A stretch of 64,000 nt of DNA from Closterium sp. Naga37s-1. Its lineage: Eukaryota > Streptophyta > Zygnematophyceae > Desmidiales > Closteriaceae. The notes under the pieces were generated by a model. That model made no database searches. It was not told the DNA's origin and saw only the letters and a program-made list of their open reading frames with translations. The position numbers and the translations under genes are program-made. Below, piece by piece: positions 41,401-53,700 of this stretch (positions are counted from its first letter, which is position 1; each line of letters opens with the position of its first letter). The stretch covers positions 6,464,501-6,528,500 of the forward strand of contig CANJKZ010000010.1 of the NCBI GenBank assembly GCA_947471745.1, given 5' to 3'.

Positions 41401-44070
41401 CCTCAATGCACCTCCTTGCGCCCTCTCATCCTCGCCCTTCACTCAAGCTGCGTCCCTGTGCGGGCCGTGCCACTGCTGTGCCGTTGTGCTGTGCTGCCTG
41501 TCGCCCTCTTACTCCCACTTGCTCTCACCGTGCAACAACCCTGGTGCGTGCACCGCCCCTCAACCTCTGTCACCGTGCATCCCGCCCTGTCTGCATTCCC
41601 TCCCCTGTGCGCCGCTGCTGCTCCCTGGTCCGTCGTCTGTGGCAGGCAGAGGGCGGCAGGGGCGAGGGCGGGCAAGGTGCTAGACACCAGCGCGAGCAGC
41701 AAGCAGGCGGCGGCGGGGCAGGGCGCGCAGCGCAGCAGCACGTCGCAGCAGCAGCCGCAGCTGCAGCAGCAGAGCCAGCAGCGCTCCAGCCGGGCGGTGC
41801 CGGCGCCCCACGCCAACGCGGAGCTGGTGGAGTCCATCAACATGCAGGTGCGTGGCTCACTGCCGTGCCATCACTGCTGCCAAGGGGTGGATACAGCACC
41901 CCCTGTGCGCCCGTCGCCCACCTCTTCCACGCCCACTCCCTCACCACCTGCCAAACTCAATTCTCCCCATTCCATGCTCACGCCCTCCTTTCCTCATTCC
42001 CTCCCCTCTTCCCCGCCTTCCCTCCCCCCCCCCCCCAACAGAAGGCGGCGGGGGGCAAGGCGGCGATAGCGAAGAGCAAGAGTGAGAAGTTCATCAGTCC
42101 GGCGGAGATGGCGCTGGCGGCGGGCCTGCAGGGGCTGGGCCCGCACGCCATGGGCGCCGCCAAGGCCGTGGACACGCCCGACGGGCTCAAGGCGCTCAAA
42201 CCCGCCGACGCCACCGACAAGCTCCGGGGGGCGGCGCCGGGCGGCAAGGGCTTGTCCGCCACGACGTCGTGGGTGCAGGGGCCGTCCTTCTCGTCCGCAG
42301 GCACTGCTGCTGGCGCCACAGGGGGGGCGGCAGGGGCGGGGGTGGGGGGAAGGAACGTGAGTGGGGAGGTGGGGATTGGGGAGAGCAAGCAGGGGGGGCT
42401 GGTGCGGACGGGCAGTGCGGGCAGGAGCAAGGGGGGTGTGAACCCCACGAGCCACGAGCTGTCGGCGGCCGGGGTGGCGGCTGCTGCTGGCGTGGCGGGT
42501 GTAGGCGGTGGCAGTGCGGCGGGCACGGGCGCGTCCAAGGACTTCTCCACGGGGTCATCGCGTGACCTCACCGAGTCGAGAGATGCTGCTCTGCGCAAAG
42601 TGCGAGAGCGCGAGAGGGAGCGCGAGCGGGAGAAGGAGGAGAGGGAGAAGCGGGAGCGGGAGAGGGAGCGGGAGCGGGAGCGGGAGAAGCGGGAGTCACG
42701 GTCGTCGGATTTGAGATTCCACCCCATGCACAACCAGATGGTGCAGCACCTGCACTCGCAGCAGCAGGCAGCCCAGCAGCAGCACCGGCCCAGCAGCGAG
42801 CATGGCTCTCGTGTATGTGTCGCATCTCTTACCTCCTCACGCGCTCTGCCCTCCCACCCTTTAACTTGTCTACTTGAGCATGTTGCGCTGCGCCTGGTGC
42901 ATTCTATGCTGTGCGTTCGCTGCACGTGCTCTGCTGCTCCTGCACGTGCTGCCTGTCATGCTGGGTGCGTGTGCTCTGCCGCCTTACCACCCGCCTTGCC
43001 CTCTGTGCTCGCCCCTGCCACGGCCTGTGTTCGCCCCTCACCCCCTTGCCCTTGGCCCACTGACCCTCCGCGTCCCCCCTGTGCTGTGTCTCTAGGGCGC
43101 TGCTCTCAACAGCAGCACCACCAAGGCCCGCCTGCACAAGACCCGGTCAGGGGAGTTGTCACATCTGCCCGGTAAATCCGAGAGTAAATCGCGAAACAGC
43201 TCGATGGACGAGAGGCATCGGCGTGAGGTAGAGGCGCTGTTTGCATCGGCGTCCATGTCCGGCGTCCTGCCGGGCGGGCTGCTGGGGAGTGGGGGGGATG
43301 GGGATAGGGGCAGGGAGAAGGGCAGGGAGCGCGAGCAGCAGCGGCCGAGCAGCAGCGGCGGGCACGGGGGGGGCAGCAGTGGGCCGATGCGCATGTCGAC
43401 ACGCAAGGCGGGGGGAGCGGGGCAGGCGGAGAAGAGGGGGGTGGATCAGAAGACGTGGATGCTCATGGGCGCCAAGGGCGAGCTGCCTCCCGGCGTCGCT
43501 GCTGCGCTGGCCGCCACGCGCGGGGAGGGCCACAGCCACTCGCTCAACGCCGTCGCCAGTGCCAGCAGCCTTGAGCGCACGGGTGGGGGTGGAGGAGGAG
43601 GGGGAGGGGAGGACCGTGCAGTGGTGCGCAGCAGCAGCAGCAGCGGGGGGCGTGGTGCGGCGGTGGAGGTGAGTCCGCGGGGGCGGCCCGTGTCCACGTT
43701 CGCTGTGGAGTTCAGCCCGCGCCGCGCCAGCCCCAGGCGCCCGGGCAGCGGCAGCGGCAGCGGCAGCAGTGCAGGCGGCATGCGAGGGGCGGCGGCGGAG
43801 GGCAGTCCGCGGCGGCGGTGGTCGCCCATGCGGGAGGGGTCGCCGCGGGGGGCTGCTCGGCCCAAGCGCAGCGTGGTGGGTGTATCACCCTCGCGAGGCG
43901 GCAGCGGCAGTGCTGGGGGCAGCGGGGGGAGCAGTGCGCACAGGCGACGGCCGTCGGGGGGCAGTGGGGGAGGGAGTGGGGGAGGGGGAGAGTCGCAGCA
44001 TGTGGGTTTGGAGGGCGGTGTGGCGCGGCCAGGTGTGGGCGCAGATGTGAAGGTGACAGCCGTGTCGTAG
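38437..44070 (+). CDS. CDK-related protein kinase, plant IBS1-like CRK family (1,142 aa, 8 exons)
   Basis: Exons: 38,437-38,985; 39,677-39,961; 40,141-40,458; 40,705-40,932; 41,171-41,271; 41,646-41,847; 42,042-42,812; 43,096-44,070. All introns are GT-AG, phases agree, and the sum is 1,143 codons with the stop. The N-terminus MGCACS fits N-myristoylation at Gly2 with nearby Cys for palmitoylation, so membrane attachment is likely. The kinase domain (about 178-462) has GQGTYSNV, the lysine in VALKK (207), EPES in place of PSTAIRE, HRDIKGSN (Asp302), DFG (320) and WYRPPELLLGAT. The tail segment FFTTKPLPCDPASLPQYPPS (from 461) is a hallmark of the plant family that includes Arabidopsis IBS1 (At1g18670). 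Low-complexity Arg/Glu runs occur near 119-145 and 745-780, and a Gly/Ser-rich tail follows, making it clearly longer than typical members. Its substrate is unknown. Splice sites are my reading. Confidence 0.88.
40459..42041 (+). other. Pyrimidine-rich introns of the kinase gene
   Basis: Introns 3 to 6 (40,459-40,704; 40,933-41,170; 41,272-41,645; 41,848-42,041) are strongly C/T-rich on the sense strand before the acceptor. One has a run of more than 15 C at about 41,129-41,144 and another a C-run before AACAG at 42,041. No nested gene is seen. Intron 1 (38,986-39,676) and the last intron (42,813-43,095) likewise show nothing. Confidence 0.6.
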
Positions 44071-46440
44071 CGCTCTGGCTCCTCGGCTGCTGCATCGGCT
44101 TATCATGTCCATCCTCTTTGTATCCCCACGCGTCTGTCATCTGTAGAGGGTATTTTATGCACCCAGGCGCCGTTGCTTCCACTGGCACTTGCTCTGCTGT
44201 GGGCCACATTTCATTTGTAGGTCAGCTGCGTTTCCGCATCCAGAGCGCCTGTGAGCACTGGAATGCGAACATGTTTTATACGGCTCGTGCCAAGGTGCCA
44301 TATGGAGTGAAGTAGGAAAATATAGGGCAGAGTTGCTTTGTCACTATTGTTGATATGCAGTGTTGCGTTTGCACCTGCAGAGCTCATGTTCCTAACCGAA
44401 TATTAGTGTTGTAGAGGTGTAGAGAAGATGAGAGGTACCATAAAGCAAAGCAGTGTGGAACTTGATCTCCTTGAAGGGTACATTGGAAAAGTAAAGTAGG
44501 GATAGCAGGGCTTATTTTTGCTTTTAGAAACCCTGATTAGCAGTGTTGGATTTTTGGAATCCCTGAGGTACAGTATTGCAGAACGCCCCGGCTTGGTCTC
44601 AGTTGGTTCGGGACGGGGCTCAACCGCTCCACACTGCTCAAAACCAGCTTGCACAACGGCGACTCTCGAGCGTGCCTCACGTTCAGAAGCTAGGTCTTCT
44701 CAACGACGAGGTTCTGGGTTGCGTGGGGGAGGAGCTCCACCCATCTCATCTCTCACTCTCCAGTTGCTCTCCGCTTCACGTCCGTGCCTCGCGTCCCTAA
44801 TGCTGCCGCGGAGTATGCCTTGAGTGATCGCACTCCCTCGCGCCAACATATCGGTCCGTTCCTACCTTTCGCCTTGCCGCTTACAATTGTGTTGTCAGCT
44901 TCCCGCGTTCCGCGCTACTCGATCCGCGATTTCCTTTTCGCTCCTCGACGCGCTCTCCCAAGAACCGCCGGCTCGCCCTCGCCGTGGAGCGGCGGGGGCG
45001 CTGTGACCGTCGGTTCCATGAGAGCGCACAGCGACCTCCGCGGGCCTCGCATCCCGCCGCCGGTGCTCCTTCGAGTGCGCGCGTGTCTCTCGCCGCGCGC
45101 GCTCTCCGCACCGCCGCACATTCACTCGCGATTGCTCGTCTCGCCTGTCTTTCGTGCTGCTGGCCCTGTCTCTACGCTTCTCCCCACCGCCCTCTAACCT
45201 GGTCTCGTCCTTTCCGTCTTCCCCCTCCCGTCCTGCTCTTCCTTTCCCTCCTCTCCCCTCCCCCTCTCCCCCCAATATGCGCGTGCTTCGCAGTGAGCAT
45301 GGCTGCGACACCCGGAGCGGCACGGGTGCGGGGCATCGACTGATGGCAGGCGCGGTCAGGCGCGTGTCGTTCCTCGTAACCTCGCGGCTCTCAGCGCGGC
45401 TCGCAACACATCGGGTGCGCGGCTCGTCCCTCACATCTCGAAGCATTTGTGCGATCTATGCTTGCGAGAGAATGCAAGAGGCGCGCATCGCTCTACGAAG
45501 ACCGTCGGATTGGCATCAGCTGCGCGCAGCGCCTTCCATCCGAGGGTCCTAACAGGGCGGAAAGCGACGGCGAGCGTGCTATGGGGGGAGGGCGCCCTGT
45601 CGTGTGGGCGCGCTCCTCCGACATTGCACGCTCACACTCACACCCGCGCTGCTGGTGCTGTGCCTCCCTGGCGTGTGTCTCCCGCTCTAGCACGTCTGAC
45701 TTGGCTTCATTCCCCTCCCTGTGCGCGCAGGTGCGAATGCATGCGTGCAAAGCACCGCATGACGGCAGGCATCCGCAGCGCGACACAAATCACGCGAGGC
45801 TGTGCCGTGCGAGTTGTCGACAGCCCCTGGCACTCGGTGGCACTCGGTGGCACTTGATGCAAGTGGTGTGTGATGTGATGTGAGGGCGGCATGGCTCCTC
45901 ATGTGAGAGACCCCGAGTAGCTGTCTCCATCTTGGTGTGCAGCGGCCGCGCCATGGAGGGAGTGGTGGATAACACCATGGAGGGAGTGGTGGATAACACC
46001 ATGGAGGGAGTGGTGGATAACACCATGGAGGGAGTGGTGGATAACACTATGGAGGGAGTGGTGGATAACACCATGGAGGGAGTGTGGTAGATTACACCGT
46101 GATGCATGCTCCATGTGATGTGACTCACAAGTGTTCATGTGTTGAATGCATGTGCTTTTATGCCAGTGTCCTTACCGTAGTTTAAGTTCAAGCTGTTTAT
46201 ACCCCCTGGAGCACACACCCTATTCACAACTAATCAATTTGATCATTACCGTAGGTGCAATAGCTACATGCTTTGATAAATAACCAGTTGCACAAAGGAC
46301 GAACAAACACGAGACACGAGGTACAGCAGTGATATCCGTCAAGTGAGCAACGGATCATCGTAGAGGCACAACCACGTCACACCCTCTTCATGTCACTTGG
46401 TGAGCCCTCGGCCCGGCATGGCAGCGCATGGGAGGCGAGG
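44071..46440. other. Spacer between the convergent kinase and FHA genes
   Basis: This 2.4-kb stretch should hold the 3' untranslated regions of both genes, which face each other. Many overlapping open frames around 44,500-45,900 show no domain or consistent composition, so I do not call a gene. The only structure is the 24-bp minisatellite at 45,951-46,087. Confidence 0.45.
45951..46087. repeat. 24-bp minisatellite, about 6 copies
   Basis: Direct repeat with core CCATGGAGGGAGTGGTGGAT plus AACA; one copy has ACTATGG in place of ACCATGG. It lies about 350 bp beyond the stop codon of the FHA gene. Confidence 0.9.
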
Positions 46441-47747
46441 TCAGGGCGAGAGAGAGGGGTCAGTCACCACGAACTCAACCTGAGGGTGGTGAGGACCGGG
46501 GAGGGATGGGAGGCAAGGCGAGGGAGGTGGTGTGCATGGCGAAGCGTAGAAGAGATGGCATGCTAGGGTGCACGGAGTGACATGTGTTGCAACAACGAGC
46601 TGAAATGATTGGCAATCCTCTGCCCCATGTCAGCCGTGCGTGATGGTGGTGTGGTGCAGTAGTGGTGACAAGCACACAACAGCTCACCTCAGGGCCCAGC
46701 TTGATGACATCACCACTGGCCAGCTTGCGCGGCGCATTCACCCCCAGCAGCTTGCTGCGCTCCAGGGAGGGAGATAACGGCGCAGAGGTACACGGGAAAA
46801 CGGGGGGACAGTGGGACAGGCGTCGAGCCAAGACAAGGGGACAGCAGCACAGGGGGAGAGGCAGCAGGTGGCAGACGTGGTGGCATTGACAAAAGCATTG
46901 CCTGTGCATGCTGTGGGGGCATGCGCACACCGATGCACATGTGTGTGCGCCACCGTCGCACCACAGAAGAGCAGGGCAGCGGCCAATGCAGAAAGATCAT
47001 GGCAGAGAGAGAATGGCAGAGAGAGCATGGCAGAGAGAGCATGGCAGAGAGAGCATGGCAGAGAGAGCATGGCAGAGAGAGCACGGCAGAGAGAGCATGG
47101 CAGAGAGAGCATGGCAGAGAGAGCACGGCAGAGAGAGCATGGCAGAGAGAGCATGGCAGAGAGAGCATGGCAGAGAGAGCATGGCAGAGAGCATGGCAGA
47201 GAGAAGAGCAGAGAAGGAAAGAGAGCAGAGCAGAGCAGAGAAGGGGGCGGGGAGCAAGTGGGATAATGGGAAGAGAGGGGGGCAGGGGAGGAGGTGGACC
47301 CGTTGAGGAAGGTGCCGGTGGTGGAGCCGATGTCAGCGATGAAGTACTCGCGCTTGTAGCTGCCGAACCCCATGTACTTGTCCTTGCCGTACACCACCGC
47401 GTGCGCGAACGACACCTGTCATGCGCACACGGAGGGGGGAGGTCGATGGGCGGTGCGTGGGAGGGCAATGAATGGCAGGATATGGAACCTATTGCAATCA
47501 ATTTGCAGATGGTGACCACAAAGCAAGAGAGCTCACCCCCTTGAGGTGCAGCTCGATGGGTCGCGAGCCGTCCTCCGGCTGGGGGAGCAGGCCCAGCGTC
47601 ACGCCCTTGCCCGACACCTCCACGTCCTCCAATGCCGTGCTGCCACCTGGCGTGTCCGCGCTGCCTGCGGTGAGCTTGAGGCGCCACACAGGCGGATTGT
47701 CGCCCCACCCATTGGCCCTCTGCTTCGCCCCCCACTGCTGCAACCAC
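46441..47747 (-). other. FHA-domain exons of the repeat protein
   Basis: The exon at 47,537-47,747 gives the first strands (PPVWRLKL...VEVSGKGVTLGLL...IELHLKG). The exon at 47,300-47,415 gives VSFAHAVVYGK and YFIADIGSTTGTFLNG, with the conserved Ser-x-x-His and the D-GS-x-x-GT-x-x-NG core. The exon at 46,688-46,754 gives KLLGVNAPRKLASGDVIKLG, and the terminal exon gives VEFVVTDPSLSP. The usual Gly-Arg of strand 3-4 is replaced by Gly-Lys. The join across 47,300/46,754 rebuilds NGK in frame, which supports the splice choice. Confidence 0.85.
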
Positions 47748-50700
47748 CTGCGCAAGGGGTGGGAGGGGGAGCAAGGCAGCAAGGCAAGAAAACTGTTGAG
47801 GACCCCGAGCCAGGGGCATAGAGTGACGGTGGGTAGAGCACGAACAGTCATCGCCAGGGTGAGCATGCCTCACCATTCACGCATGGCCGTGCCTCACCAT
47901 TCACGCATGGCCTTGCCTCACCATTCACGCATGGCCTTGCGGTTGCGGTCCATGGCGCGCTGCACATCGCGCTCCCAGAAGGCGCGCTTGGCCTCGCGCC
48001 TGGCGCGGTAGCGGGTCATCTCGCGCTCGATGACGGCGCGCTCCATGTCGCTCAGATCCACCATGCGCGCCGCCACCTCCTGCGCTCGCCACGGACCCAC
48101 GCACCCGGGACACATGGGGCATACACACGACACAAGGGACGTGTTGAGCACAGCAAGGTGGGGGTCGGGTAGAGAGGCACGGAAAGGGAGACGTGCTAGG
48201 GAAGGCGTGGAAGGGAGAAGAAGGACAGTTGGTGGGAGTAGGAAGTGGCACAAGGGAGCTGCGCAGGGGAGAGAGCAAACAGTACTGGACGAATGTTCGA
48301 GTGACGTTTAGAGCTTGTTTTCGAGCAAGAAGCACTATGAAGGGATGAATGACAGTAGTTGCACCACAATGCACATGATACTTCCCTGTGAACAAGTGTG
48401 CACCATACCATGTGCTCCACGCCTACCATGTGCTCCACGCCTACCATGCGCTGCACCATGCCATGCGCTGCACGCCATGCCATGCGCTGCACGCCATGCC
48501 ATGCGCTGCATGCCATGCCATGTGCTGCACGCCATGCCATGCGCTGCACGCCATGCCATGCGCTGCACGCCATGCCATGCCATGCGCTGCACGCCATGCC
48601 ATGCCATGCGCTGCACGCCATGCCATGCGGTGCACGCGTACCATCTGCTCCTCATCATCGGAGGCGATGAGCTCGTCCTCACTCAGGTCGCCCTCCTCCC
48701 CGCCACCAAAATCAGCCGCAGCCGCCACATACATGGCTGCCTCCGCCTCCACTGCTGCCGCTGCCTGCTCTGCCAGCTTCACTGCCTTCTCCTCCAGCTG
48801 ATTCGTCCACCTGCCACATGCAGACATGGAGAACACACAGGGAAATAGAAAATTCAAGGGGCGGCCAGGAGACATGCAAGCAAGGAATGGCCTGCCACCC
48901 ACCCCTGCTGCACCCACCCCTGCCCCACCCCTGCTGCACCCACCCCTGCTGCCCTCACCCCTGCAGCCCCTCAGGACTCACCACTGGCGCATCTCCGCCC
49001 TGCCGGCCTCCATGGCCTCCAGCCTCGCCTCCTCCGCCTGCTGCTCCGCCTCCCCCAGCACCGCCCTCCACTTGCCCACCGCCCTGCCCCCCCCACCACA
49101 CACATGGCAAGCAAAGGGACGGCACACTTGACACTTTAGGTGCTGCATGGTGGTGCGTGGTGGTGCATGTAATGAGCAAATGACCGAGGCGAGAGTAAAA
49201 CTCTCGCGAGTTGGACTCGTACTCGGCCAAGTGTTTCCAACACTCGTTCAGGGGCGAGTGAAACTCGCCTGGTTTCACATTTGTATACGGCTTGCCTCAG
49301 CCGAACTTTTTCTGCCAATTTAACAAATCGTTATTGGCCCCCCAACAAGCGCTGCGACCAAGGCGAGCTAGAACATTGCATCAATGCTCATGTATAGGTG
49401 CGGCACACAGCAAGGCAAAGCATGTGTGCATGGTGCACATAAGCGGTGAAGGATGATGCTGGCACCCTGGCAGGCACCCTCCATGCACCCCCACATGCAC
49501 CCCCCATGCACCCCCCCGTGCACCCCCCCGTGCACCCCCCATGCACCCCCCCATGCACCCCCCATGCACCCCCCATGCACCCCCCATGCACCCCCCATGC
49601 ACCCCCCATGCACCCCCCCGTGCACCCCCCATGCACCCCCCATGCACCCCCCACCCATGCACCCCCCATGCACCCCCCATGCACCCCCCATGCACCCCCC
49701 ATGCACCCCCCATGCACCCCCCATGCACCCCCCATGCACCCCCCATGCACCCCCCATGCACCCCCCCATGCACCTCACCATACACCACCCCACGCAACCC
49801 CCAGGGCACCCACCATGCGTTGAGCTGGGCGCGCGACTCATCCTCCACCGCCGCCCGTTTCGCCGCCAACTGCGCCATCCACCTGCACGCACCCACCCAC
49901 CCACGCACCCAACCCAAGCACCAACTTCAGCGGCAGGCGCAATGTGACATGCAATGTGCCCCAGTGGTGATAAGCACAGCAGGACACTATGTTGGATCGG
50001 ACGTCCCTGTCAGGGCACGGGTCACGTCTGGACGATTGCGTCCGGACGCTGGGGGCGTCCTAGACGCTGGACATTCGGCCGGAATTGGTCCTGGGCAACC
50101 CTCCCAAAAAAGAAAAATCGCGACCGCGGAATTGAAGGACGATTTTTTATGCGATTGAAACTGAGTCGAAATTGTCCTTCAGGGCGTGCGTTTCTGGGGT
50201 TGCAAAAACGCAACACCAGCAAATTACATCTCCACCCGTCTACATCTACCAATCGCAACCAAATTGGCATTCAACAGATTCAAATTTGTTGGACGTAGTC
50301 ACTCTCTGGTTTCTTAGTTACGCGGCCTCCATTAGCTAACCCGAGAATCTCCCGACATCCATTAGCTTAGTATCCCTAGAATCCACCGACTTAGTCTAAG
50401 AGCACTCTTAAGCCATGGCGACTTCCAATCCGACGCATGTCGCCGGTAGTTCCGGGGCGGATCCTACCGTACAAGACTTTATGTGCGAATTTCATGGATG
50501 ATTAAGGGGAAAAACTGTGTTTCATGCTTGCTGGTGCCCAAAACCCCCCTCCTCCCTCCTCTTCCCTTATTTTCTACCATGCCCGGAGAGAAAATTTTCA
50601 CCCCTGCCCGGACAAGCGTCCGGGGAACGTCCAACAGGGGGGCCTGGCCCACGACCGGACGCACGCATCCTAGACCCTGGACGCTTCAGATCCAACACAG

Positions 50701-53700
50701 GCAGGCCATTTGCGTTACCAAGAAAAGAGGACGCACAACGGAGCGAGGAGGACCGAGTCGAACCAGTGCGTGCGTGCATGTGAATGTTCTTCTTCATGGA
50801 CACAAGTCAACAAAACAAGCCATCCAGAACTGCGCCTGAGTGGGGCAGGGTGGCGGCTTGCCTGGTAAGACAAGCAGGTGAGTGTGTGGAGGAGGAGAGC
50901 TCCCCTTGAGTGCTCTCCACTCCATGCACTACTGACCATACACCGCCTCCTTGGGCATAAAGGCATCCGCACATGAGTCACGAGTGGTAGAGAGGGGGAG
51001 GAGGAGCATGAAGTCACGGAGCAAAGTGAGCCTGCCATGCCATTGCTCTCACCATTGCCTCATCTCTGCTCGCGCTGCATCCATGGCCTTGCCCTGCTGC
51101 TGCTGCACCCACCTGGGGGACAAGCAGTGGCAGGGAGGAATGATGAGAATCAGGGTGATTACAACAGGTGCTCCTTTCTGTTTCATGTCGTCAACGAATA
51201 AAATTGCTTCATTCTGAGTGGTGTTTATTTGCATAAACTTTTGAAAAGAAGATGTAGATGAAGAGAGGGTTGAGGGTGTGTATCCATGGCATGGCATGAG
51301 TGGAGAGTGTGGCAGGCGGCGCCCACCACACCACATTCACCTGGGCTGAGCTGCCTTCTGCTCATGCGTACGTCCACGCCCCCTCCACTCTAGGCGGGAA
51401 TAGGAAGCCTACATACACGTCAAGTATCGATACTTCGATCTTCACATTTTTCAGGGAGGTGGGATTCTATCCATACATATCATAAACTGATTTTCCAAAT
51501 AAGGGCGTGTTCCTACGCCTCTTGTCGGACAAACCTCTTGTCAGACTTGCCTGGTACAATGCTTTTCGCTTTGAGTGTTTCAGTGCAGTTTGACCCGAGC
51601 CAGATAAGAGGTTAGCCTGATAAGGGGCCGTAGGAGCACGCCCTAAGATACGACATTGGTGATGCCGTGACACACAATGACAGGCCTTTTTACAGGCTGC
51701 CTGCAATCGTCCGCGAAACAGAGAGGCCACAATCTGCATGACATCTTGTTGGGTTGAATGCCATTTGCCAGTTGGCATTCAAATTGAAGGTAACTGTGTG
51801 CCCGACATAGCATACGAACGTTTGCTAAGGTTTATGGTGAGTGGAGCGGAGTGGTGAGGAAGGGAACACGGGTCAGTTGTTAGCGAGCCCCATGGGATGG
51901 AAACCCAACCCACACAATCGCTTGGGCCCCGTCCCATCCACACACTCGCGCAGCTTATGCGGTGAACAGCACAGCTTATGCGGTGAACAACAGAAATTTT
52001 GAGTCTTTTTGGAAGACCATTGACTGCCCACTTGGGTGCTGCCTCGTGCACTAAAGAAGCAAGTCTGTCCATGCAGGCAGGCAGCATCAAAGGACTCCAG
52101 AATGACTGACTGGCAACAAGAGTGGAGAGGAGGAGGCGGAGCATCAACTCACAAATAACGTGCTCTCACCATTGCCTCATCTCTGCGCGCGCTGCATCCA
52201 TGGCCTTGCCCTGCTGCTGCTGCACCCACCTGGAGGGACAAGGGTGGCAGGGAGGAATGACGCGAATAAGGGTGTTTGGAACAATGTGTGCCTTTGCGTT
52301 TCATTGCAAAGGCCCAACGAGCTGCTGCTGTCCAAGCCAACACACTCGAGTTAGATTCGTTGACTCATTCTGGGTGATTTTTCTTGGCCAATTCACTTTG
52401 CAGATTGTGCTAAGTGTAACGTGTGCTACAGAGACAAGGGCAAGGGCCGGTGGCGGGACGACACCGACCTGCCCCGGGCTGGGCGGCCCCCTTGGCTTGG
52501 CGATGGGGCTGACTCACGTGTGAGGAATTTGGCCCGTGGCTGATCTAGGCCCGACTCGTGCCAAGCGAGGCCCAGCCCAATTCAAACATTCACTAGAGCA
52601 TTCTGGCGATGCCACGCATCTGATTCTCTTCACACACTTCCACGTTGCAATCAGTTACTCAACTAGACGCTCGGCACATCCATCAACTACTCTCAATGAA
52701 TTTGGATGTCAAGGGGCTAACATCTAGGAAGGTTAGGCATTGAGGGCTATGCCAGAGGAGAGGTGAGAGGGCAAACGTAAATACAAACTCACAATTGAGA
52801 TTTGAACATGATTTATCACTTGGACTCAAGGCAAGCCCCCATTCTCTCACCTCTCAAGGCAATACCCCCAGCGCTGCGCTGCACTCACCAGGCCCTCATT
52901 TCCGCTCGGCCCTGTTCCATGCCGGCTGCAGCTGCTGCCCCCACCTTGGCCTGCTGCTGCTGCTCCCACCTGCCAGCATGCCGCCGGCCCGGGTACAGGG
53001 CGATGGTGAGAATCTTAAACCGCACTGTCCAAACTACAAATGCAAAAATGAGCAAGAGTCAGTTCGTGTTCGTTCGGGTCGAACCGGTTTGAGTGCCCCC
53101 GCTGGCAGTGAAGGTTCGCTTCCCTGCGCACACTCAACCTCACCCCTCCCTCCCTTGCTCTCACCATTGCCTCATCTCTGCGCGCGCTGCATCCATGGCC
53201 TTGCCCTGCTGCTGCTGCACCCACCTGGGGGGGGACAGTGGAAGGAGACGAGGGTGGCAGAGGGAGAAGAGAAGAGTGGCGCGCAGAGGATAGTGGAACA
53301 GATTGCCCGGCACAAGTGTAAGAATGACAAACGAAAATGCAAACTATGTAAATAAGCGCACATGCATATGGTCACCGGGAGTATACAGTGGCTTTGCATA
53401 CACATATCATATCTTCAAGGTAAGTTTGCGAATGGATGGGTGAAGCACAAGTGGTGACAGGCAGCATGCAAACGAGTGTGGCATGAGAGAGATGTCACGA
53501 GGGCGAGTGGGATGGTAGTTGGGGCACCCAGCCAGCACCCTCCACGTGGTTCACACTCACACTCACCATTGCCTCATCTCCGCACGACCTGCATCCATGG
53601 CCTTGCCTTGCTGCTGCTCCGCCCACCTGGCGCACATGGGGGGTGGGGGGAGGGAACAAGGCGCAAAGCACACACAGCATGCCCAAAGTAGACGCAAAAT

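Larger units (their letters stand above)
51053..53626 (-). other. Block of duplicated 60-nt exons of the FHA gene
   Basis: Exons 51,053-51,112, 52,170-52,229 and 53,165-53,224 encode the same 20 residues (WVQQQQGKAMDAARAEMRQ plus the split Trp). 53,567-53,626 is a close variant, and 52,889-52,969 is a longer 81-nt relative. Downstream intron sequence is shared too: GGCAGGGAGGAATGA occurs after the acceptor side at 51,132 and 52,245. So the copies arose by duplication of exon plus flanking intron, not of the exon alone. Confidence 0.8.

Noticed and set aside
44518-45883. Several 80-180-codon frames in the spacer between the two host genes
   Set aside because: They overlap one another on both strands, lack domains and have compositions expected of GC-rich non-coding DNA.
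48315-48848. Cys/His/Met/Pro-rich frames near 48.4 kb
   Set aside because: They translate the 19-bp CATGCCATGC minisatellite in an intron of the FHA gene.
49368-50158. MHPPCTP and GGCMGGAWGVH repeat frames on both strands
   Set aside because: They arise from the 12-bp CATGCACCCCCC array in an intron.
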